Source: Nitrospirota bacterium (GTDB lineage Bacteria; Nitrospirota; Thermodesulfovibrionia; Thermodesulfovibrionales; Magnetobacteriaceae). From it: a stretch of DNA of 64,000 bases. The position numbers were made by a program, and so were the translations under genes. The stretch is taken from positions 1-64,000 of the forward strand of contig JADFXD010000003.1 of the NCBI GenBank assembly GCA_015233725.1. The letters are read 5' to 3'. Of this stretch, positions 25,501-32,900 are shown one piece after another. Each line of letters opens with the position of its first letter. Positions within the stretch are counted from its first letter, which is position 1. Under the pieces are notes generated by a model. That model was given only the letters and a program-made list of their open reading frames with translations, was not told the DNA's origin and did not search any database.

Positions 25501-27986
25501 ATTGGACCAATGATACGACCAACTATGTCCCCAATAATTACTTTGAAGCCTCCGACGGATTTGCCTTACAGACATCCCTGAGGGCGATACTCCAAACCAT
25601 CATAAAAAAAGCAGCATCAGGCACAGCGGCCTCCGTCCTGGGTGAAAAGACAAGGGAAGGCTCAAGCCTCTTACAGGCGATGTTCTATCCAAGCCAGGAC
25701 TTTGACATCTCAAACCCGCCAGGTACCATCACCCTATCGTGGCTTGGCTATCTCGATAGCCTCTGGTACTATGAAGACACCACTAATGGTATCTCCAACA
25801 TGCGGGAGGATACCGTAAACGACGACATCCTGAACCTGCAGAACGATAATGTCATCAGCTTTGACTTCGTGAACAATCAGGTGGTTGTTCATAGCTGGCA
25901 GGATACAAATGGAGACGGTACGCCCGATGTTGCCCTTCCAGACAAGTTGATTGATGACGTGGCGCTGATATGGGAGGCTGGAAAGATACTCTTTCAGAGG
26001 GACACCTCCGCAAGACCAAGAAAGATATTTGTAAATGACAACTCTACCGCTTATCCAAAATCACCGACTGCTACCACCTGCGGCGGTGGTAACTTTGTGG
26101 CCTTTTCAACGGCCAACAAGGCCTGCTTTAGCAGCTACCTGGGGGCAGACCTCAACAACGATGGCACTGTAAACTCCTTTGATTCCACACAGGCAGACAA
26201 GCTCATTAACTACATAATCGGTACCGACTACCCTGAGTACAGAGGCAGGACGCTGCCCTTGAACAACCCCGTCAATGCCTCAGTGACAGGTACATGGAAA
26301 TTGGGGGATATCATATACTCGACCCCTGCGGTCGTAACGTATAGCAACACATTTAGCGATTACAGCGTTGTCTATGTGGGAGCAAACGACGGAATGTTGC
26401 ATGCCTTTAAGGTCGGTAAGGTAAGCACCACAGGGTTATCGGGTACATCAAAGTCTCAATTAACACTTGGCAGCAAAGACAGCATCGCCTTAGGGGATGA
26501 GCTGTGGGGATTTATACCTCAAAACATCCTTCCGTATCTGAGGTATTATGCCGACCCCAATTACTGTCACAGCTACATGATAGACCTCAGCCCCTATGTC
26601 TATACCTATGGCAGCAACAAAATCCTGATCGGCGGCATGAGGCTTGGCGGGGGCTGCGGAGGGACGACCTCAACCCTCAATCCACCGGCAGACACATGCA
26701 CTACCCCAACCGCTTCCTCCAATTATCCAACAAGTCCCTCCTCGTGTGTTGGGATGTCCTCGTACTTCGCCCTCGACGTCAAGGACCCAAATAACCCGAA
26801 ACTGCTGTGGGAGTTTGCCGATCCATCCCTTAAGTTCAGCTTCTCAGGTCCGGCGGTGATAAACATCAATAACACCAGATTTGCGATGTTCCTCTCCGGT
26901 CCCAGTGACTATAGTGGTAACTCCAACCAGAACCTCAAGGTGTTTGTCCTAAAGCTCAACACGGATAACACTATCAATACGGTCTACACCAAGGATATGG
27001 GAGCCTCTTATGCCAACAGCTTTGGAGGCCGATTGTTTACAAAGGGACTTGACCTCAACGAGGACGGCAATACGGATTATGTGTTCTTTGGCTATTCAAA
27101 GTGTACAAATTGCACAACATCTCCTACTTATCCTCAATGGGGTGGAGGTATCTTTAAGGTATACATAAATGGCGCCGACCCCACACAGTGGGTATATAAC
27201 GAGTATGTCAACTTCGGCAATGCAAACGGCTTTCCAATCACCACAAAGATCGGCATTGACAAGTGTTTCGACAAGTACTACTTGTATTTCACCTCCGGCA
27301 GATACTTCACGTCAACCGAAATGTACAATACAAGTACCGGACCGGTAACAAACAAGTCCGATATAGTGGCGGGTGTCCCATTTACATGTACCTATAACAA
27401 CGTCTGTACCCCTGCCAGCATTAACATGCCAACTGTACCAACACCACCACCATCACCATTAACAGCAGCACAAAGAATAACGCAGGCTAACACAAATGCC
27501 ACTGGCGTCTGCAGTAATATCAATCCTAGTTCTATGGCCAACGCGGGCTGGTACGTGGCCCTTGACCCGTACGCGGCGGCAAACACGACGGCGAATCCGC
27601 CAACCCCTGCTTATTACATGGAGCGCGGCGTAACCGATCCGGTAACCACGGGGGCAAACTATGTGATGTTTGTAACCGCAACGCCATCGGCTGATATATG
27701 CTCGTTCTCAGGCACCTCGCGCATATGGGCGTTTAATTGCGCCACGGGCGGGATGGTAACTAACAGTACATGTTCTGGTAAAACGGTTAATCCGTCGACA
27801 GTCAAGGGGACGTTGCTAATGCAGCTCTCTACGGCGGCAGTAAATCAGGTTAATCTAAAGAATACCTTTACGGGCGCTGGAGCTGTGCTGTCTACCCCTC
27901 CTACATCGGGTATGCCGCCTCCCAATCCACCACCGATCACGCCATCCGGCACAAGCGATAGAGTCATTCACTGGCTCGAGAAATAG
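22509..27986 (+). CDS. PilY1-like type IV pilus tip adhesin, paralogue A
   Basis: PilY1/PilC proteins sit with minor pilins at the pilus tip and control adhesion and retraction. The product (1825 residues from ATG 22509, which has GGGAGG 9 bases upstream) starts with a signal peptide (ARALWIGILLIIGIV, ending near SEA). Four InlB-like/bacterial repeat units of about 85 residues (40-390) carry paired Cys. A von Willebrand A-like region has the MIDAS motif DNSGSM (about 417-422). A fibronectin III-like domain is inserted at about 595-700 and is absent from the paralogue. Calcium-binding loops (DTNGDGTPD, DLNNDGTVN) precede the C-terminal PilY1 propeller (YVGANDGMLHAFKVG). The gene ends before a GC-rich repeat likely to terminate transcription. 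Confidence 0.92.
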   Translation: MIRDCISGRLRRTIVARALWIGILLIIGIVSPAISEATNYNLNVSNSPSTGGTITSSPTGINCGSTCTHSYSSGTNVTLTETPAGVCVFSNWTSGSTVLGTSPTVSIAMSAAKTVVANYTSCTPYTLNVSDSPSAGGSVTSTDGHISCGATCSYASYSGTASVTLTAVPATGYTFSGWTGVPGGACTGTSTTCTFNMTSSNQNVIANFTGILYGLTVTNSPSAGGSVTSTDGHISCGATCSYASYSGTASVTLTAAPAAGYSFAGWSGVPGGACSGTSTTCTFSITNSNQNITANFNAMYTLTVSNSPSAGGTVTSSDSHISCGTTCSYASYSAAASVTLTAAVATGYTFANWSGVPGGACTGTSTSCTFSMGTSNQNVTANYTAVAPPYASPSNITQYCSKPPFIAGSVPPNIMILLDNSGSMIQNPAYPDGGGACASGATCWCQSSTSPCNDFNPTLLYFGLFDPTYWYSYSGGGTSGSSSTGSCCVNDKFSPTVTKTTRAKTATEWDGNFLNWLTMRRIDVAKAVLTGGKVMTTSIYSTFTAEPAGYGRVFTDDGTANIYKSICYPANYVGNSPTGTPSYTNTGHDCTLALSAPTLGTLTTSTGGTLSGTYYYKVSACDANGACSVASNENHLSSLSSNKVNLTWNAVTGAVKYRVWRGTTSGSENQYYDVTTGTPLSTSLTDTGGLTFTAGTPPTPITFNYESLSGSAISNIPAFYDSGAGSSSFNWRVQAKVVTPFGVVQEIGNKARFGLAGYNNNQGGNIVVPIGNNNYTTVVNAINNVTPANWTPLSEALWSIVGYFAHTSTSTLLGINPTTANSTSGPLYTSGDYPTTAATDPYNNFTDSNNASVYAPCVKSYVLLITDGNPTYDGSLPAALTTYVRGKTAYNCEPYATSATSSSTCGNGTDCACPAAGPFVASTIWEDGAGATGGLEDVAYYMHTTDLRSDLVGSQTIDLYSIFAFGSGATLLQYAAINGSFVYSSTHTSPSITAPYADWTNDTTNYVPNNYFEASDGFALQTSLRAILQTIIKKAASGTAASVLGEKTREGSSLLQAMFYPSQDFDISNPPGTITLSWLGYLDSLWYYEDTTNGISNMREDTVNDDILNLQNDNVISFDFVNNQVVVHSWQDTNGDGTPDVALPDKLIDDVALIWEAGKILFQRDTSARPRKIFVNDNSTAYPKSPTATTCGGGNFVAFSTANKACFSSYLGADLNNDGTVNSFDSTQADKLINYIIGTDYPEYRGRTLPLNNPVNASVTGTWKLGDIIYSTPAVVTYSNTFSDYSVVYVGANDGMLHAFKVGKVSTTGLSGTSKSQLTLGSKDSIALGDELWGFIPQNILPYLRYYADPNYCHSYMIDLSPYVYTYGSNKILIGGMRLGGGCGGTTSTLNPPADTCTTPTASSNYPTSPSSCVGMSSYFALDVKDPNNPKLLWEFADPSLKFSFSGPAVININNTRFAMFLSGPSDYSGNSNQNLKVFVLKLNTDNTINTVYTKDMGASYANSFGGRLFTKGLDLNEDGNTDYVFFGYSKCTNCTTSPTYPQWGGGIFKVYINGADPTQWVYNEYVNFGNANGFPITTKIGIDKCFDKYYLYFTSGRYFTSTEMYNTSTGPVTNKSDIVAGVPFTCTYNNVCTPASINMPTVPTPPPSPLTAAQRITQANTNATGVCSNINPSSMANAGWYVALDPYAAANTTANPPTPAYYMERGVTDPVTTGANYVMFVTATPSADICSFSGTSRIWAFNCATGGMVTNSTCSGKTVNPSTVKGTLLMQLSTAAVNQVNLKNTFTGAGAVLSTPPTSGMPPPNPPPITPSGTSDRVIHWLEK
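22870..23665 (+). repeat. Tandem ~260-bp coding repeats in pilY1 A
   Basis: Three DNA units begin near 22887, 23151 and 23409. The first two share long identical blocks, for example GGTAGTGTAACAAGTACGG through the Cys-rich part. They encode InlB-like repeats with a fixed Cys pattern. Recent duplication or gene conversion is likely. Confidence 0.8.
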
Positions 27987-27987
27987 A

Positions 27988-28033
27988 GACAAGAAAAAAA
28001 GGGGGGGCAGCGCCGCCCCCCCTCGACCCCATT
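27988..28033. repeat. GC-rich hairpin repeat between convergent genes
   Basis: A purine tract followed by GGGGGGGCAGCGCCGCCCCCCC and TCGACCCCATTATAC. It is a half of the type A repeat placed between pilY1 A and the convergent DUF3782-like gene, where it could terminate both. Confidence 0.8.
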
Positions 28034-28072
28034 ATACTTTATTCACGGTGGATTGATTGTACCCAACACCGA

Positions 28073-28732
28073 TCAATAGCTCTTAGGCACAAACTTGTCA
28101 TCGTTTAGTATCTTGACCGAATCCCCGCGCTGTCCGATAACGAAGAGGCCGTTGTGGTAAGCAAAGCTGTCAACCCCTTCCTCAATGACGATCCCAGCCA
28201 CCGCGCCGATGATCTGTCTGTCAGCGTATTCCTTAAAGGCTAATCGAAACTTCCCAAGCCTTTCTATGTGCTTCTTGACATCATCTACTCCTAACGTGCT
28301 CTTAACCTCTATTGCTACTACATATTCACCGTTGACCGCTAGTATGTCTATCTCCATTTTAGCGCCCTCTTCGTCGCTTTGAGCGCTTTTAAAAGTATTC
28401 TTCAATACGATCCCTTTTTCTCGAAACATCTTCTTTGTTGCCGGTAATACCAGCCCAACCACAAAGTTGCCCCACTTGCCGGTTAAATTGTTTATAGCTC
28501 TATTGGTTTGTTCAACCAGCTTTTCAGTCTTTGTTAATCGTTTATTGGCTTCCTTAAACGATTCCTTGATTTCAACAAACTCTTTTATTGATTTCTCAGC
28601 CTCTTTGATTCGCGCCTCAGTGTCTTTGGTTCGTGCCTCAGTGTCTTTGGTTCGTGCCTCAGTATCCTTCGTCATTCTCTCAAAATCTTTCCCGATTGCC
28701 TCAAAGCCCTTCATTACGTCTTCAAATGTCAT
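28073..28732 (-). CDS. Coiled-coil plus PD-(D/E)XK-like protein (DUF3782-like), copy 1
   Basis: The 219-residue product has an N-terminal coiled coil (about 15-95) built partly from heptads TEARTKD encoded by 21-bp tandem repeats. A nuclease-fold C-terminus has EIDILAVNGEYVVAIEVKS, the D-x(n)-E-x-K arrangement of PD-(D/E)XK enzymes. The end GQRGDSVKILNDDKFVPKS is shared almost exactly with the neighbouring copy. Family resemblance is to DUF3782/DUF3783-type proteins of unknown role. The upstream ~100 bp is also duplicated (28733-28830 versus 29571-29668), so the copy includes its promoter region. Confidence 0.8.
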   Translation of the reverse strand: MTFEDVMKGFEAIGKDFERMTKDTEARTKDTEARTKDTEARIKEAEKSIKEFVEIKESFKEANKRLTKTEKLVEQTNRAINNLTGKWGNFVVGLVLPATKKMFREKGIVLKNTFKSAQSDEEGAKMEIDILAVNGEYVVAIEVKSTLGVDDVKKHIERLGKFRLAFKEYADRQIIGAVAGIVIEEGVDSFAYHNGLFVIGQRGDSVKILNDDKFVPKSY

Positions 28733-28832
28733 AGCGTCATCCCCTCCCTATATCTGTCAGCGGCCTGCCTTATTATATTTTCCGTTACGGTGGCTCCCTG
28801 TGTCAATTATCAACAAACATGTCTAAAAGCGG

Positions 28833-29570
28833 CTAAAAGCTCTTGGGCACAAACTTGTCGTCGTTTAGTATCTTGACCGAATCCCCACGCTGTCCGATAA
28901 CGAAGAGGCCGTTGTGGTAAGCAAAGGTGTCAACCCCTTCCTCAATGACGATCCCAGCCACCGCGCCGATGATCTGTCTGTCAGCGTACTGTCTAAAGGC
29001 CGATTTAAAATTACCTAACCTTTTCAGGTGTTTCTTGACATCGTCTACGCTTAATGTGCTCTTGACCTCTATTGCCACTACATAGTCACCATTGACTGCC
29101 AGTATATCTATTTCCATTTCAAAACCGGATTTGCGACTCTTGACGTGTTGAGATATCTGATCGACCTCTATGCCTCTTTCTTTGAAGAGTCTTTCCGTAG
29201 CCGGTAATACCAATCCTTCTACAAAAACACCCCACTTGCCGGTTAACGCATTAACGGTGTCTCTTGATTTCTTGAGACCATCGACCACATCCTTGAGTTC
29301 CCTGGCTGTTTCCTCAGACTCTTTCCTCCTTTCCTCGGATTCTTTTCTCCTTTCCTCGGATTCTTGCCTCCTTTCTTCGGATTCTCTCTCAGACTCTTTT
29401 CTCATTCTTTCCTCAAACTCTTTTCTCCTCTCCTCAGTCTCCCTGGTTCGTGCCTCAGTCTCCTTGATTCGCTTCTCAGTCTCCCTGGTTCGTGCCTCAG
29501 TGTCCCTCGTCATTCTCTCAAAATCCTTCCCGATTGCCTCAAAGCCCTTCATTACGTCTTCAAATGTCAT
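28833..29570 (-). CDS. Coiled-coil plus PD-(D/E)XK-like protein (DUF3782-like), copy 2
   Basis: A tandem paralogue of the gene at 28073-28732, 245 residues long. The N-terminal 25 residues (MTFEDVMKGFEAIGKDFERM) and the C-terminal half are nearly identical to copy 1. The coiled coil differs in length and sequence (repeats of EERRKESEER type, again encoded by 21-bp units). The putative active-site strand EIDILAVNGDYVVAIEVKS is intact. Restriction, DNA repair or element maintenance are all possible; nothing in the context decides. The pair separates the two pilY1 units and is read in the opposite direction. Confidence 0.8.
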   Translation of the reverse strand: MTFEDVMKGFEAIGKDFERMTRDTEARTRETEKRIKETEARTRETEERRKEFEERMRKESERESEERRQESEERRKESEERRKESEETARELKDVVDGLKKSRDTVNALTGKWGVFVEGLVLPATERLFKERGIEVDQISQHVKSRKSGFEMEIDILAVNGDYVVAIEVKSTLSVDDVKKHLKRLGNFKSAFRQYADRQIIGAVAGIVIEEGVDTFAYHNGLFVIGQRGDSVKILNDDKFVPKSF

Positions 29571-29736
29571 GGCGTCATCTCCTCCCTATCTTTGACAAAC
29601 GTCATCTGCCTTATATATATATTTTCCATTACGTTGGCTCCATTTGTCAATTAACAACAGCCAGGGCATGTTATCTCTGTACGCAGATGTCAGGAAATCG
29701 CAAAAAGGCATAGTTAAAAAGAATCTTACGGCAACA

Positions 29737-29789
29737 TTCACGATTTTTTCACACACGTATGTTAATATATAATCATGGCAAAGATTATA
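29737..29789 (+). promoter_or_regulatory. Conserved pilus-unit upstream module, copy 2
   Basis: TTCACGATTTTTTCAC, CACACGTATGTTAATA, TATAAT (29768-29773), then CATGGCAAAGATTAT. This copy has the best -10 match. Bases 29571-29736 otherwise hold the duplicated upstream region of the DUF3782-like gene and nothing else I recognise. Confidence 0.65.
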
Positions 29790-29825
29790 AACAATTGCAA
29801 CATAAACAGGGAGGGTAAACTATGA
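29775..29825 (+). other. Mini-ORF (16 codons) overlapping the pilY1 B leader
   Basis: It starts at the ATG of the conserved module and ends with TGA overlapping the next ATG (29822-29825, ATGA). This is the same geometry as at 22077-22130, although the peptide sequences differ after the first residues. Confidence 0.45.
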
Positions 29826-29938
29826 CTCAGGAATCGGCATATGAGAGAGCAAGACATATAGCCGTCAGGGCGTTGCCGTCAGGGCGTTGCCGTCAGGGCG
29901 TTGCCGTCAGGGCGTTGCCGTCAGGATGCTATGGATAG
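29822..29938 (+). other. Out-of-frame leader ORF of pilY1 B (OFF configuration)
   Basis: The ATG at 29822 has a good GGGAGG site 8 bases upstream and begins a basic signal-peptide n-region (TQESAYERARHIAVRAL). It then runs through four 14-bp repeats, which shift it out of the pilY1 frame, and ends at TAG 29936-29938. With three repeats, or with none, it would continue directly into the pilY1 signal peptide core. The stop overlaps the in-frame ATG at 29926, so some reinitiation is possible. Confidence 0.7.
29861..29925 (+). repeat. 14-bp tandem repeat, 4 perfect copies plus 9 bp
   Basis: The unit GCCGTCAGGGCGTT occurs at 29861, 29875, 29889 and 29903 with no mismatch, followed by GCCGTCAGG. 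Since 14 is not a multiple of 3, each gain or loss of a unit changes the reading frame of pilY1 B. The array lies in the signal-peptide coding region. Confidence 0.97.
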
Positions 29939-32900
29939 GGATACTATTAATCGTTGGGATTGTCTTTCCCGCTATCAGTGAGGCCAACAAGACCTTAGGC
30001 GTAGTCCTGTCACCATCAACGGCCGGTACTATAGCTGTTACGGTCGCTGCTGTTAGTAAGACTGCTTGCGGAGTGGGGGGTAATTCAAGTCCTTGCAGCT
30101 ACGCCACGGCAAACAGTGATAACATAGTTCTAACCGTAACGCCGGCTACCGGATACACCTTTTCAGGTTGGTCTGGGGCCCCTACTGGGGCTTGTACTGG
30201 GACTTCAACCACATGTTCCTTTGGTATGGGCAATGCGTCATGGAATGTAACGGCCACCTTTACAGTGGTGACGACTTACACCCTGACTGTAAGCAAATCG
30301 CCAGCAGGAGGCGGTACTGTAGCAAGCGCGGATGGCTTCATTAGCTGTGGAACTACCTGCACCCATTCTTATTTGGGCACTGATAGCGTAAGCCTAACCG
30401 CAACTCCTGTAGCTGGATACACCTTTTCAAGTTGGTCCGGGGCTCCTGGTGGGGCTTGTACAGGGGCCTCAAACACATGTTCCTTTAGCATGAGCAGTTC
30501 GTCTCAGTCTGTCACGGCCAATTTTACAGTCTCTACGGCTCCAACAACCACCTTGAACCTAACCGTGGCCTCAGCATCAACATACGGTAATGTAACGAGC
30601 TCGCCTACCGGTATTAACTGCGGAAACGGTGGAGCTGTTTGCAGTTATGCCTTTCCTCAAAATACTGCCATAACCCTGACCGCAAATCCGGCTACCGGAT
30701 ACTCTTTTTCAAGTTGGTCTTCTGGTTGTACGCCGGTAACAGGGTCTCCGACCCAGTGCAACATTAATACGGGCACCTCAGCGAGCCTGTCTGTCACGGC
30801 CGCCTTTACAGCCTCCACAATACCTCCGACCACTTGTACACTACCCACGACGACTATATCTACTACGACGACAACGACCTCAACTATCGTAGGCGCGGCC
30901 TACTGCGCGCAACCGCCCTTTATACCACAGTCGTTAAAGCCAAACCTCTTGCTGATGCTGGATAACTCCTTCAGCATGTATGACCCCGCCTACTACAGCA
31001 CTACGTCCTACAACAACTCTGCATCGGGGATATATCCAGGCTATGACAACTCGTATAACAATAGCAACACATACATAGGCTACTACACACCAACACAGTT
31101 GTATGAGGCAACAGGCGGGACGACCTTCGCAAACGACGGTCAATGCTCGCACTTCACAACCTACTCAGGCACCTTACCCAACGCGGCATGTACATACATC
31201 AATACGAGTTACCTGTGCCTGACCCTCAACGCTGGCTCGACGGATGTCACACTCTTTAGGGCGAGCGGGAACTTCCTGAACTGGCTGGCCGCCTCCAAGA
31301 TGGACATCCAGAAGCAGGTGCTCACCGGAGGCAAGTACGACAGCACCTATCAAATGCTCGTCGGTGAGACAAGGGGTTGGAACGGCATGATGTATCTCAA
31401 GAGTGTCAATACGACTCCAGCCGTTACATTTGGCGTGCGCGGTCCAAGTAATGGAAAGTACCCGGGCTTTGGAAGCTCGGATGGTGGAACAGCGAGAATT
31501 GATGTAATGGTAGGAACCTTTAACTATACCAGTTGTATGACTGCCGTTAATTATTGGCTCAATGGCGGTGCCTTTGGTCAAGCAAAACAATCAATACTTG
31601 ACTGTTTTAATGACCCCACTGGTGGCGCAGATGCAACACGACCCATCTTTAATCACGTTACGCAGTCGTGTTGGGGCTGTAGCTCCCCAACATGTTTGGC
31701 ATCCGATATGGGCAATGGAGATAGTTCAAGGATGGAGAACGACTGTGAACGCTACTATGGCTCGCTTACACCAGTCAATACTGTGCCCACCTATGCCAAT
31801 GCCAACATCTTGGCTTCAATTTGCGCTATAAGCCCAAATTCCAGTGTACCTTATGTTGGCGATTGCTATAAGACCGGTGGTCCTTGTGTCATCGGTGCTC
31901 ATAATGGCAGTGCCTGTGATACCTGTGTTAATACAGGGATCGCTGACTACTGCAATGGCATGTCTAACTCTGCCGTAGTGGACCCAACAGGGATTGCGCT
32001 TTTGGGTGCCAGTCCTACTCGTTCTTCTTCGATGCCGGCATTTTTCATGGCTGGTGGGATTTTGACGCAGCTTGGCTCTCCGATAAAGACCTACCAGGTC
32101 AAGGTCGATCAGACAGTGCTGCCAACAGGGCTTATCCACGACTTCTATAACCTGATAAAGTTTGGCGTCATGGTATTTAACACAGACGGCTCCGCCTCAG
32201 AGTGTGTGGCCAATGCCACGACAAGCCAAATACCCTGCCCATCAGGGACAAACCAAGATGGCGGCAAGATCATCTCCTACATCAACCCAAGCGACGACTC
32301 TACCGTCCTTGCCGCGGCCAAACAACCCCTGATCGACAGCGTAAACGCGATAACGGCCTCCACCTGGACGCCTTACGCCGAGGCCTTCTATAACGCGATA
32401 GGCTATTTCGCCAGCAACGCCAGCATGCGCCTTAACACCACGGACTTTGACCCAACGATCAATCAGCCCGTAAACTACACCTGCAGACAGAACAACATCC
32501 TGCTCGTCACCGACGGCGTCTCTACGGCAGACCAAAACCCAACCGTAAAGGCCCTGGCCGTCCCCCCGGGCAGCCCTACACACAGCCCCGACGGCGATGA
32601 CGACTCCAACACTAATAGCTGCATGTCCTACAGCGGCAGCACATACCTGGACGACCTCGCGTGGCTCGCCCATAACAAAAAGATCACGGACTTTACACAG
32701 ACCCCAACAACGGCGGCAGACACCATCACCACCTACACGGTCTTTAACGGAGAGGACAACGGCAGGACGGATGAGTGCAGCCCCGTGGTGCAATTGCAGA
32801 ATACGGCCACAAACGGCGGCGGCACCTATCAAAACGCAGGCAACTCCGCCGGGTTGCAGACTGCCCTGAGGGCCGCGTTTCTGTCCGTAGCGGCAAAGGC

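Noticed and set aside
28733-28830. TTGACA and TATAAT upstream of the DUF3782-like genes as a promoter
   Set aside because: The two boxes are about 23 bp apart, too far for a normal sigma-70 promoter, although the region is duplicated in both copies.
29640-29740. A possible c-di-GMP riboswitch before pilY1 B (CCAGGGCATG and ACGCAGATG)
   Set aside because: The strings only loosely resemble the GEMM core and the required paired helices and spacing are not present. None was found before the other pilus units either.
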